64,000 bases of DNA from Hyaloscypha bicolor E (lineage: Eukaryota; Ascomycota; Leotiomycetes; Helotiales; Hyaloscyphaceae). The notes beneath the pieces were generated by a model that was not told where the DNA came from, made no database searches, and was given only the letters and a program-made list of their open reading frames with translations. The position numbers and the translations under genes were made by a program. The DNA lies in contig NW_020194588.1 of assembly GCF_002865645.1 (NCBI RefSeq), positions 186,001 to 250,000 of the forward strand, read 5' to 3'. Shown here in pieces: positions 24,142-37,442 of the stretch. Within the stretch, counting starts at the first letter, position 1, and each line of letters opens with the position of its first letter.

Positions 24142-26740
24142 CGACTCTCTATTTATTTATACTTATTCCCTAAATACCAAAAATAATAGAATAATTCTAC
24201 TTAAAGTCCAAAATAATAAAATATTTAGGATCCTCCTCTATTAGTTAATCTAATTTCTTTTTTATATACCTAAAATAAGACTTATTACTCTTAAATAGTT
24301 TTATTTCATACTTCCGAACTTGCTTAAAGGCAATTTAAACCCGCTTAGTTATATTCTTATATTAAATCTAATATAATTCTCTATATTAATTAGTATTTGC
24401 CTTTAACTATTACTTAATTTCCGCCTTTACTACTAGGTATTAGGAAGGCTTATTATAGCGAATTATATTATAAATCACACTAATATACTTTAAATAAATA
24501 ACTTTTTCGAATTTCGTATTATCTATAGTATTCTTAAATTAACCTTTAATAAGAGAGGAAAGCTCTAGATAAGAGGCTTTAATAACCTTATAGGAGACTT
24601 TATTTTCGTATATTCTATCCTTAATAGTAACTAGATTTATTAGAACTATAATAAAAGGCCTATTAAATAGTAAATTATTATTAAGCTATTTTTTAACTTA
24701 TATATTATTCGAGAATTAATACTTTCCCATAATTTTAGACTTATAGATTATCTAGCTAAAGGCATTTATTTATCTAATTATATAAATTATACTCGGAGTT
24801 TTCTCTTCTACTACTTTTAATAGATACTTACTTAATTCCTTAGCTATTTCTGGCTTAAATTTATTAGAAATAAAGAAGTAATTAATATCTTTAAAGAACT
24901 TCTTACTAAAAATAGCGGCCTTTTTATAGTCTATAAGGAAAATATAGCCAATATTCCAATATTTTTTACTAAAGTAGAATTTGCTACTTAAAGCTTTAGT
25001 AATAGCTAGATCTTTAGTATTACCTTTATACTAATTATAATTAATATTTCCAGAAGTAAAGTATTAGGCTAGCTAAGGGTAAGTAACTAGATAAATAGAA
25101 TACTTATTTAATATCTTATAGAATCCGAGCTATATTAATAGATCTACTATTAAAAGTTAAGAGGCTAAGATAAAGTAGCTATTATCTAGATTTCTATATA
25201 TTAATATATTATTTTTTCGGAGGTAGAACTATAGTATCTCTATTTCTGCTATTAAGAGTTCTCGAATACTAAGCTTCTTAATTCACTTTAGGTAATTCTT
25301 CTTATAAATATAGCTATTTATATCCAAATTAGTAATACTAGATTCAGGAATAGAAACTATAATATTAAATTAGAGCTATAAATTTAGGCGGAATTAATTA
25401 GAAATATAGTACTTATATTTATATTATTTAATTTCCTATATCTTAAAGAAGAAATCCCGTATTTCCTTATTTACCCAAGTAATAAAAATATACTTCTTGC
25501 CTTTAGTAACTTTATAGATCTTAGTAACTAGCTTTAAAGTATTCTTAATATCTCGTATATTAATAGAGAGAGTATTAGTAAATTACTAAATATATCCTAT
25601 ATAAGAAGCTTTAAGAAATCCATTATTAATCCTATAGTATTCTCGCTTATAGATAAGTCCTAAAACGCCGCTATATACTTTCTTAAAAGTATACTTATTC
25701 TATTAAATAAGTATTAATTTCTATTTAGCTAGTATTTTATAGGTATACTTAATACTATTATTAAGTTTTCTAGACTTAATATTTCTGGTCTTTTACTTCT
25801 TAGTTCTAGATATAATTAAAGAAGTTTTTCTAGATAGTATCTTTCTTTTTAGAATAGAGAATTCCTTTTTACTTTCCTCTATTTTACTAACCTTATACTT
25901 AGTCTAGTACTTAGATCGCTACTATTTATTAGAAGTTTTAGGCTTAGCTTACTCTCTATTCTTACTAGGTTCTTTTTATCTAATTATACTAGTTTTACTA
26001 GTCTTACTAGTTCTACTAGCTTTACTAGTAGCTTTCTTACTAGGCTTTATTAAATTAGCTCTATTTTTCTTAGCTAGATCTAGTTAAGTTAAAGCTGAAA
26101 TTATAATAGGGACCTATTTTCTAGGCTTATTTCGGAAAGCAGAAAAAGGCTTATTATTATAAGCTCTCTTAATTAGAATTCCGGAAGTATTAAAGATATA
26201 CTATCTAGCTTTAAGATTATTAGCTAATAGTAGCTTAAACTTTAATTCTTTAGGTTTCGAAATAGCTTTTATATACTTGAGTACCTTAATAATATCTAAT
26301 TTAGTAAATATACTAGTATTCTAATACTTCTTATCCTTAATATATTCTAAAATAGCTTTATTAATTAACTAAATAGCTTTATATACTAAAGCTTTTATCT
26401 TAAAGAAAAAGTATAACTTCTTATAAATATTTTTACTAAGATTATTATAGATATTATTAATATATTAGCTAAAGGCTTTACTATATAATATAATTCCATT
26501 TTAATTCTTGGTTTCTAGACTATTTACTATAGTCTTAATCTTATTAAGCTTCTCTTATTTACCTTTAGAAATGCCTTTAATAATATTCTCAAATTCCCTA
26601 TTATTAATTTAGTAATTCTTTAGCTTCTCCTTAGTTAATTCTAGTCTAGTTTCGTCTTTAATAAAGGTTTTTTATTTTAAGAGCTTATTATATATATTAC
26701 TTAGCTTGTCTAGGATATTTATATTAAATTCGGTAATTAT
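24142..26740 (-). pseudogene. Family E extra frame, copy 2 (decayed)
   Basis: Minus-strand equivalent of 61250-63915. It keeps the same order of segments but has many TAA/TAG stops. The product is unrecognised. Confidence 0.7.
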
Positions 26741-28979
26741 AGCTATCTTTTCTAATATTAGCAGGCTTTCTATAACTATCTAAGCTTCTTTAATACTCTA
26801 AACTTTAATACTATTAATCTATAGGCTTTTAATAATATTACGGCTTATAAGAACTAGCTACTATACTTTACTAGCTTAAGGAATCTATATTTCGGCTATT
26901 TTATTATTCTTAATAGGTTATAAAGATATTATTAGTATAATAGTTATAGTTTATAGAATTAAAGGTTCTCGAGATTATAAGGATTTCTTTTAAATATATT
27001 CCAAAATAAAGAGTAAATTGAAATAGTCTTAAATTATATAAAGGTATTATATATATTCGAGTTTTTCTTTTTTCCTAGTAAGAAAACAAAGCTAAAATAA
27101 TAATATATATAATAAAGAAAGTAGGTATAATAATTAGATATATTTAAGGTAATATAGTTATGAATTAGGAATAATTATAGAAGGTAAAATATAAAGTTAG
27201 GCTTTTATTATAGAAAAAAATACGAATATATATATCTAAAGAAATATAATTAAGGAAATAGTTAAGGCAAATTAAACTAAATAGTAATAATAGGGAAATA
27301 AGAAGGTAATATAATAGAAATATAAATATAGTAATAGTATCTAAAGTATTAGAATATAAAAGGAAATAACGAAAATTTTATAATAGGTATACCTTAATCT
27401 TTTATTTATTTAGAGACGTCCCTATTAACTCAAAAAATAATATAAAAGAAAGGAAATAATATAGGGAATATATAAAAGGTAAAATATATAAGTATATTAA
27501 AGATATTAGGGAAAATATAAAATAAATATTAATAGAAAAGAAGTTAGAATAATAGAATTAAGGAATAACTTAGAATAAGGTATTACTTCTTCTAAAACTA
27601 ATCTATATCTCTTTTAAAGGCTAATTGCATTTATTTAGTACTTATTAAAGTCGACTTTATATAGTATAAAACTATTTAGTTAGTTAGAACTTTAAAGTAA
27701 TATTTATATTTATAAAAGTAATACTAAAGGTATTGGGATATATAAAAAAAAGAACTATAAGATAATATAAATAGAGTTTATAGTATTATTATTGAGTTTG
27801 AAATAGTTAATATTAAAATTAATATAGAATATAAAAAGATTAGATATCCTGAATTAGTATTAAGAATATAATATTAAAGGTATCTTCTTAATTATTTAGA
27901 TAATATTTAATAGCAGGAAATAGATTAATAATAAGAAATAGCGAATTATACTAGCTTTTTAAAGAAGTAATCGGTTTCTAGTAATGAAATAGTATTATAG
28001 TCAGAGAATGAGTTCTATATAAAAGAAGTTTTCTTATATAAAAGTAGGAATATATAATATACTAACTAAGCCTTAATATTAGTTTTAAGAATAATTATAA
28101 TTATATTAAAAAAAAAGTAGGTTTTCTAATATAAAGTAGGCTTTAAATAGGCAGATTTAGTTTATCTAATATCTAATAGATTTCCAGAATTATATATTAT
28201 TAAGTACCTTCGGAAATAACTATTAGGTTTAATAAGGTTTTCCTTTTCTTTTATAGGGCTTCTAGTTTAGTTATTCCGTTTATATATAACTACTAATTAG
28301 AAAGTTTATTTGGGTATTATAAGGAAACTTATAATAGTAATTCAAGTTAAAGTCAAGATTTATAATTATTATAGTTAAGCTTTAGACTAGTATAAGCTAT
28401 AAGAATAGCTAATTAAAAAGGCAAATAGAGCTTCTAAAGAGTTCCTATCTTAGTAAGACATATATAAAAAGTTCTCTTTCTTCTTTTCTTTTCTTTCTAT
28501 CTCTAAATATAGGTACTATTTATTACTATAGTTCGGAATTAAGAGTTCGTAAAGTAATCTCTTAATCCCCTATTTATTTTTATATTAAAAAGAATTCTTT
28601 ATATTTGCTTCCTAAAATCTAGTAATAGAATTTCATATTAAGAATACTATCTAGTAGTAATAATTAGATAATAGTAAGAAATAAATAATAGTAAGGCTTA
28701 TCCGATTTCCGAAATAATAGTCCGATAATAATATTCTCTAAAGGTTATAAATAATAATTAGAAGAAAAAATTAAAAGATATATAAAGAATTAAAAATAAT
28801 AAGCTTTATTTCAGATTAAGAAAAACTTCTATTATTGGATACTTCCTTCTAATTTTTTATAAAAAAGACGTACTTTACTCTTTCTAATTCCGGTAACTCT
28901 GGAATATATATAATAATACTAGTAGCTTTCTTAATCTCCTAAATACTATTTTGCTTATAATACTTTATAACTACTTCTC

Positions 28980-31900
28980 TTTCTAGTTCTATATCTATTT
29001 TAAAATATTTATTTATAGGTATATACTCGTTATTAACTTTGTTTTTAAAGAAGTACCAGAATCTATTTCTTTTAATAAATTACTTAAATTAATTCCCGGT
29101 ATATATCTTTTGGAATATAGTACTATTAAGCTCTTCTAGTATATAGTATTCTTTTAGTTAATCCGTATACCTTACTTTATACGGGCCAAGCTAGTAATAT
29201 AGTAGCTTTATATTTCTTAACTTATCTTAATCTATTAATTTAATATTATATATAAGAACTGTTTACACCCGTTCGTTAATACGAGCGGTTTGGGAATCGG
29301 GCGCTATCGGGGCTAAGCGAGGGGCCCGATTGCTTAATCGTCTACTTAAGCGAGCTCCGGTTCATAAATCCGAGGTCGGATACGAGCGAATTTTGAAAAT
29401 ATTATAATATTTTCAAATTAATAAATTAATAAAATTCTATTAGTAGGATCTATTAAAAATAATCTAGTTAATAATACTATTTAAGTAATTTTAGCTAAAG
29501 TCTTTTATTAGAACTATATATAATTTTAATTATAAAATAGTTTTTTAAAATATATAATTATATAAATCTTTTTATCTTTAATAGAATTTAATCTAGGTAA
29601 TATTTATTTAAGTTTCTTATAAGTATTAATGCTTTTTATTTAATTAAAATTTGGCCTTTGTGTTTTATTAGAAAGTTATATATTATTTTAAAATTAGGCC
29701 TTTTTATTAGCGAATCGGGCCCCTCGCTTAGCCCTAATAGCACCCGATTCCCAAACCGCTCGTATTAATAAACGGGCGTGAACAGAACTAGATTCTTTTT
29801 AGAAATAGGCTTTAAATAAATCTAGTAAATAGTATTAAATTACTTCTTTTTTTCTCGATATTATTTATTCTTTTTTATTCTAGTTTCTTTAATATTTTTA
29901 TTTCTTATTTATATTTGCTTTATATATATTTTCAGAAGTATTTCTCTATTATAAACTTTATTCTATCCAAGTGTTTTTCAGGTTAGAAAGTATATTTCTA
30001 TAAGTAATATAGCTTCTTTATTATAGATTATATAAAAGAGAATAAATCTAGTTAGTTTATATATAGTAACTTAGTTAGTAAATAGAATATATAATAGTAA
30101 ATCTATCTAAGGCTTTTTTCTATCTATTATAAGTATAATAAATACTTAAATAATTAATTAATAATTCTATTAATTCCTAGCTTATTAAGTTTCTGAATTA
30201 CTACTTCTTTGAATTCTAATCTGCTATTTACCTTAAGCTATCTAAATAAATTATACCTATAAATAATTTTTTCCTAAATAAACTTAGTAATCTTCTTACT
30301 AGTTAGGTTCTTTAAAGATTTAGCCTTAACCTATTCTAAGAAGTTATCTCTAGTAATAACTAATGAATTATATCTTTTATAATCTAGTAATTTAATTATA
30401 TTAATCCTAAGATAATAGAAAAGAAATATAGCTTTTATTAGATATAGAGCTTTTTCTTATCTTCTTTTACTCTTATACTAATAGACCTTATAAGTATTAA
30501 TATACTTTTATATATAGTTATAATAACCTTTCTAGTAATAATAACTAGCTACTAAGTAAAAAGTACTTTATTTTCCGATATATCTAATCTTATTATATAG
30601 CTCTTTAATAATGATTTCTCTTTACTCTTAATTATTAATAATAAGTCGAGGCGGGTATACTTTAGATATAATTCTTTATAGTAATTAATTTCTTATATTA
30701 TAATTTAAATCTTCCTTATTTAACTTTCGAAACTCGGCTCTAGATATTTCTTCTAGTCTAAAGAATATTATAAGGTATTATATAATATTTTAGTATTATT
30801 CGGAATAGTTATTATCTAAGAAATCTAGTAAAATAGTCGGGTTATTAAATAAAGTATAAGAGTTAGTATTATTATTTATTACTTTACTAGAGATTATATA
30901 TAAAAGGCTATAGCCTTTACTATATAACTTCCGGATTTTATTATTTTTTAATATTACTAATTCGCTTCTAGATATAGTAAGACTTTAATTATTAATCTCT
31001 AGTAACTAAATACTATTATTTAAATATCTAGTAAAAGTCTTAGGAATCTAATTTCTTAAAATAATATTATATAATTAAACCAGAACTACTTCTTTTATTC
31101 GAATTTTCCGCCTAATAAGTACTATTCTAATAGTATTAAGCTCTATTACTAACTATTTATTAATATCCTTATTATTTTTAGTATTGCCTTCTTACTATAG
31201 ATATCTTAATAACCCATTAGTAGTAATATACTTGATTCCCTTAATATACTTGACTTTAAAGTCAAATAACTAAATTTATATTAGCTAGTAAGTAACTAAA
31301 GCTTTAGGAAAATCCATAGCTACTTTACTTAGCTATATAACAAGCGTATTAGTATTTAGTTTAAGAATAAAGTAAACTTCATATAGCCAGAATTATATTT
31401 TCTATAAATACTTTACTAGCTCTTAGTATTCTCTTTTAGTAATATTATACTTTTACTTAGTATTATTTCAGATTTCAGACTTATATTATATAACTTTCTT
31501 TTTTCCTTTATTATTATATTAACTAAGAGTTCTGCCCTATCTATCTAGGCTAGTATTTACTACTAATATAATTATTCCCTAATCTTCTAATAAATTATAG
31601 TATAACTTATAGAGTATTAAAGTAGTAATAAGCTTTTCCTAAAAAATTCATATAGCTTGCTTTTATTTATTATTCTAGTTCCATATTATATTCTTTCTTA
31701 TTAAGTAGTAAATGGATTTAGTAATAATTATAAAGCCTTTAATTCAAATATAGTAATAAATAATAATTCTAATAAATGCCTTATTTTTAGTTATACTATT
31801 ATAATATTCTTATCTTAAGATCTTAGTAATTCCTGAACTTAAAGAGCTTCTTTTAAGTACTCTATAAATAAAGCTAATAATAACTATACTATTATAATAG

Positions 31901-34900
31901 AACTATAATTTTTCTCTAATACTAGTCTTAGCTTACTTGATTTTATTTAAGATTATATTTAGATTTTAAAAATATTCGAATATAAAATACCGAATTTCAG
32001 GTAAGATAAGCTATCTATTATAGTTTATATAAAGTTCTTTAATTCTAATATTATTAATAAATAGTATAGTAATTTTAGGAAATAGATTCTCTAGAATAGT
32101 TATAATAACCCGTATAAACTATATAACGGAATTAGTAGTTCCCTAAAGTAATATAATTATTCTTAATAGTTCTAGAAGCATTATAAATATAGTTAAATCT
32201 CTACTATAAGTATCTAGTATAAGTTAATTATATCTAGAAAAGAAATTAATTAGAAAGATATAAATATATCTAGTAAATTCCTTTAAGATCTTATTAATAG
32301 ACAGGAATAAGTTAATATCTTATAGGATTACTAAATTTATTTTTATAGTAGTATTAATTAGTTTATAAGTTCTAGTAACTTTTTTTATAACTAAGAACTA
32401 TAGATTTTAATAAGATCTATTATATTTCTTAAGAACTTTATAATCTAGGTATTCTAATAGTATTTTTACTACTACTAGTACTAGAGCTTTAGGATATAAG
32501 AAATTCTTCTCTTACTAGGCTTTATATTTAATAGTCTTAATTAGAATAAATAAGCTAATATTCTTATAAACTTTTCTTACTTCTTTCTAATTAAATATAA
32601 TTATATCTTTTTAATTAATTATTAATTCTTAAAATATAGCTAATTCCTCTTTCTAGAGCCAGTTACTAATATCTAATTACTTAAGATATTTCGAAGTAAG
32701 TTATAAATCTTTTAAAATAGTTAATATTCTTAGTAAAAAATAGTTCTTATATTTCCTAATATATTTCTATAGGTATTCTCTAGCTTTAGATCTCTTAAAC
32801 TAGTTCGGGCATTTACTAGGGCCTTCTCTAGTTCTATTATTAGTATCTACTAGTTAAATCTTCTTATTATTTATTTTATATACTTCTTTAACTAGAAATA
32901 AACTATAGTTATTATTCTTTTTTTTAAGAGCTATAGCTATTTTCTCTAGTACCTTTTTTGTCTAATTTCCGGAATTTATAACCTTCCTATTTAGCTTCTT
33001 TCTAGTTAGATATAAAAAGTATCTTTTTATCCGGAGTTTTAATATACTTTCTTTAAGCTCTTATATATTTCAGAATTCTTTCTAGTCTTAAATTTAATAT
33101 TTCTTAGCTTTGGAAATATATTTCTTTATTATTAGGAAATACTATTTTATTTCTTTTTTAGAAATATCTTTATTTAATATTTCTTTTACTTTCTTTTCTA
33201 TTAAATCCGGAACTACTCTTAATAATATTCTAATTAGAGCCTTTTCTGCTTTAGTTTCTCTAAAAATATTATTAAATTCCTGAATTTCTAAACCTAAAAT
33301 AAAAAAATCTATAAGAAATTCTGGTATTTTTCTATTTTCTCTAATATTATTACTAGTTATAATATTAGGCTTTATTTTTCCTTTTTATTTTTAATTTCCT
33401 ATTTTATATTACTTAATTTCTTAACTTTAAAAGTTTAATATTCTTAAACTATTACTTTTTTCTATTTTCTGGTATTTTTTAAAAATAGAATAATTATAAT
33501 AATATAAATATTCTAGTTATTTTTAGGATTAGTAAATCTTTTATCCTATAAATTATTACTTTTATATATAATATTTATTTTTATCTTTACTAAAAATAGT
33601 TAATTAAGTAAGATTTTTAGAGTTTCTTTAACTAAAAAAAATATATCTTTATATTCTATTCCGTTTATAACCTTAGTTCTAAGCTTTACTATTTTTATAA
33701 ATCCAAATTCTACTTTAGTAATAATAAATATTTAATAATCTATAATATTATATACTATTTTACTAATATTCCTAGAGATCTTTTTAGGAAAAATATTAAT
33801 TTTAGTTCTAGTATTAATTATTTCTTTATATTTAATACTTTTTTAAAATTCTTGAAATATAAATCAGAAATATAAAGATTATATAATATATTTATAAGCT
33901 AGTAATATCCGAATATTAATACTATTATTTTTAAATTAAATAATTCTATTAGTATTAGATACCTAAACTAGTATTTCTAATTCCTTAAATATTTTATTTA
34001 TTATATAAGCCGCAGCTACTAGTTCTATAGATCTCCTAGTATATCTAACTATATTTAATATAATAGTATTTCCTATTTATAAGATAGTAAAATAAAAAGT
34101 ATTATTTTTAATTTATTAGTTTTAAAATATAATAGCTAGATCTGGTATTTTTAAAGTATTAATAAATATTCTTATTTTTTTTCTAAATTTTTAGAAATAA
34201 AATAATTACTTTCCTTAATAGTTTTATTAGAATATTATTAACTTTAGAAGTTCTATACTTATTAGAAGCAAAAATATACTAGATTCCTAATTTGTCTTAT
34301 TTATTTCCGGAAATATTAATATTTATATTCTTTACTAGGCTATTTCCTTATTTATTACTTCTTAAAATAGTATTCTTTTGGCCTCTTATATAAGATAGCT
34401 TCTTTTTTACTTTAGCTTGTTTTCGGAAAACTTCTTTAGCTATTTCTATCTTTTTTTTCTTTTTCTTTAATAAGAAACCTATTATAATATTAATAGAAAT
34501 ACTATTTATAGCTAAATCTTAATACTATTTATTAATTCTAGAATCTAAAGTATTAGTAATTCTAATATAATTCCTTCTAAGGCAAAGTGGCTATTTAGAT
34601 TTCCTAGATATAATTTACTTGCTTTTATATATAGATTCCGGTTAGCTAGTTTCCTTTTCTCTTTCTTGCCTAGTAAACTAGATATTTCTTATTAATTTCT
34701 GGATATTTTTAGATTAAGTATTTAAATTATAGTCGAATTTTTTTCTTTAAACTTAGGAAATAATTTAGTTAAATTACTAGTATTTACTAGTAAGAAAAAA
34801 GGAAATACTTTCTTATTTAGGCTTAAATAGCCTTTTATATTATTTTCTATTAAATTAATAAATATATTTATAATTTATAAGTTCTTTTATTAGTAAATAA

Positions 34901-36800
34901 TAGAATTAAAAAATATAAATATATTCTGGATTAATATTATTATTCTTATTTCTATTATAATACTTATAATAAATTTATTCTCTCGGTTCTAGGTTTATAT
35001 TATAAGCTATATTAACTTGAGTAGTATTTTCTAATTATATTTGAGACTAATTCTTTATTTAATCTAGTTTAATTACTATAGCTACTATATTATTCTTTAT
35101 ATTTTCTATTATAACTTCTAGTATATATTTCCCGAAAACCCGAATTATATTTATTAGGTTATTAATACTATTATACTTATTATAATTAACTAGATTATAT
35201 AAGCAGGTTACGAATATTTTTCTAAATTATAATAATAGTTATATTAAATTATTTCTATAGGTTTTCTTGAATTATAATAGTAATAAATAGTTTTTCTAGA
35301 CTTCTTACTAGCTAGTTAATATTATTTTCCTTAAATTTACTACTTTTAGTAGATTTTATATAATTAGTTATAGGCTAGATTCTTTTCTTACTTATACCTA
35401 TAGTAGTTTTAGGAAATATAATAGGAGAAACTAGTAAGAAATAATTATTTTCTGGTTTGGGAATTATATTATAGATTACTATATTTAAGTATTCTTATTC
35501 AAATTTAGATATATCTGGATTATTAGTAATATTAAAATAATATTTCTTCTTTTTATATTAATAGAATATTATTATTTTCTTATATATCTTACTATATTTA
35601 TAAATAGAAATATTTATAGGTTTAAAGTTTATATTCTTAAGAATATAATTCCTTACTAGAATAGATAATTCTTTTATAAATTCTTGATACTAAATAATTT
35701 CGTTTATCTTTTTTCTTTTTAGTAATTCTTTTAATACTTTATTAAATATATTAATATAAGACTTAAAAGAAATTCCTTTATTTTAGGCTTATATAATAAT
35801 TTAATTAAGAAAGTTATAGTTAATTTTGAGTATTTCCTAGTTATGTTTTCGGAATTCCTTTAATAAGGCCTTAAAAAACTTAGTTTCCTAGTAATCTCCT
35901 AAGTTATTAATATAATATTCTAATATAGCTTTAACCTAATTCTTATAAATAAGAAAGATATAATAAATAATTCACTTTCTTTTAGTATTATCGGGAAAAT
36001 AATAGTTTTTATATATATTTATATATTATTTCAAGAATATAAAAATATTACTTTTCTGAAACTATAGTATTTTAGAAGCTCCTATAAATAATAGATTCAA
36101 ATCCGGTATTAGTATATACTTATTCTTAGTTATATTAATCTTAATAATTTCCTTTATAATTAATTATAAAGTTTCTATATCTGAGACTTTTACTAATAAG
36201 ATTCCTAAAGAACTAGCTTCCCGTTTAAATATATCTTTTAGTTTAGGAACCAGAATTAGAAAAAAACTAGTTAATAATAATAAATATAATTAAGATTTGA
36301 GTTTTAGGATTAGTAGTAATAAAGTAATAGCTTTTCTAGTTTTATTTCTATTATTTATATTTTCTTTCCTATTTTATTAGCTTAATACCTATAGTATTTT
36401 TCCTTAATTTTACTAAACTAGATATATCTATTAATATTATTAAAGATAATAATAAAAATAATAAATATAATTTTACTAATTTTTCTAACTTTTCTAAATT
36501 CTCTTTTATTTCTCTATTTAATATTTATTTCTTTCTCTAGAAGCTTTTCTAGTTTATTTATATAATTTCTTATTTCCGATTTCTTTTTAATTCTTATTTC
36601 TGATTTCTTTTTATTATTTTATTTGTAATTAAGGATATTTCCTCTTTTAGATATCTTTTCTAAACTTAGAAATAAGCTTTTTTACTAAAACTAATACTAT
36701 TTTTATTCCGGTCTTTATTATAATTAAAAATAATATATAAATTAATAATATAATTTTATTTCTAAATACTAAAATCTATTTCTAACTAAGGTCTAACTTA
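28980..36800 (-). pseudogene. Family E gag-pol, minus strand copy (decayed)
   Basis: Minus-strand equivalent of 51700-59000. The reverse-transcriptase active-site region lies near 32030-32060, again with Asn codons in place of the Asp pair. A 523-bp TIR element sits in the 3' part of the integrase end (29261-29783). Limits are approximate, transferred from the plus-strand copy. Confidence 0.72.
29255..29789. mobile_element. 523-bp non-autonomous DNA transposon with about 71-bp terminal inverted repeats
   Basis: The element is 29261-29783. The left end (GTTTACACCCGTTCGTTAAT..) and the complement of the right end (GTTCACGCCCGTTTATTAAT..) match over about 71 bp with about seven differences, all C/T or G/A. 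The direct repeat AGAACT flanks it (29255-29260, 29784-29789). The TIRs are G+C-rich; the roughly 370-bp interior is AT-rich with no frame. The equivalent sites in the other E copies (58775-58780 AATTTT and 37744-37749 GGTTAT on plus) are uninterrupted, so this is a real insertion with a 6-bp duplication. I cannot assign the superfamily with confidence. Confidence 0.85.
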
Positions 36801-37140
36801 TATTATCTTAGTATAATTTTTCTTATTCTATTTCCTTTATTTTTTCTTCTTCTATAATTAGCCTTTATTTCTATAATTCCTATATACTATACTAGTAATT
36901 ATATCTTATAGCTAACCTATATTCAAGTTACTAGATATATTAGAAATTAATATAAGATACTAAAATTAATATTTATATATCCTTAATATTTTGGCCTTAG
37001 ACTTAAGATACTATAATAGCTCTTTTCTCTCCTAATTTACTAAGCTAATAATTCGCCTTATAGATATTTTTTAGAACTTTATAAGAATATTATCTTAATT
37101 ATAAAGTTTCTATTCTTCCTGTATTACTTACTATAAAATA

Positions 37141-37442
37141 TATAAGAGGGAAACTATAATAAGACAAAAACCCATATAAAGTATACTAGAATAAAAAACA
37201 TAACTTAATAGTAAAATAATAAATTAAAAATATAAATTAAAAATATAAATAGTATATAGTATATAAAAGCTTAATTAATTAAATACTTATAAAGAATTAT
37301 TTTCTAGAACTATAGAAAAACCAGCTTTTTTATATAATTTCTATAAGTTATATATAAAAGGCCACAGCCTTTATTATATAACCTAAACCTTAAAACTACT
37401 AAAATAATATAATTTTTAAAAAGTATAGCCTGTTATATTATA
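37141..37442 (-). repeat. 5' LTR of the complete minus-strand E element
   Basis: 302 bp; on plus it runs from TATAAGAGGGAAAC to GCCTGTTATATTATA. It is joined directly to the E piece on the opposite strand at 37443. Confidence 0.85.

Larger units (their letters stand above)
23837..37442 (-). mobile_element. Complete family E Ty3/gypsy retrotransposon, minus strand
   Basis: Bounded by two 302-303 bp LTRs (3' LTR 23837-24139; 5' LTR 37141-37442). It is the reverse complement of 51063-64000 throughout: checkpoints match at 37140/51366, 30910/57630, 30070/58490, 28390/59690, 27600/60430 and 24140/63918. Total length is 13,606 bp, or about 13.1 kb without the 523-bp TIR transposon at 29261-29783. 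The order on the minus strand is LTR, gag-pol, spacer, extra frame, LTR. All frames are destroyed. Flanks (AATAG left, ATATT right) do not form a target duplication. Confidence 0.88.
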
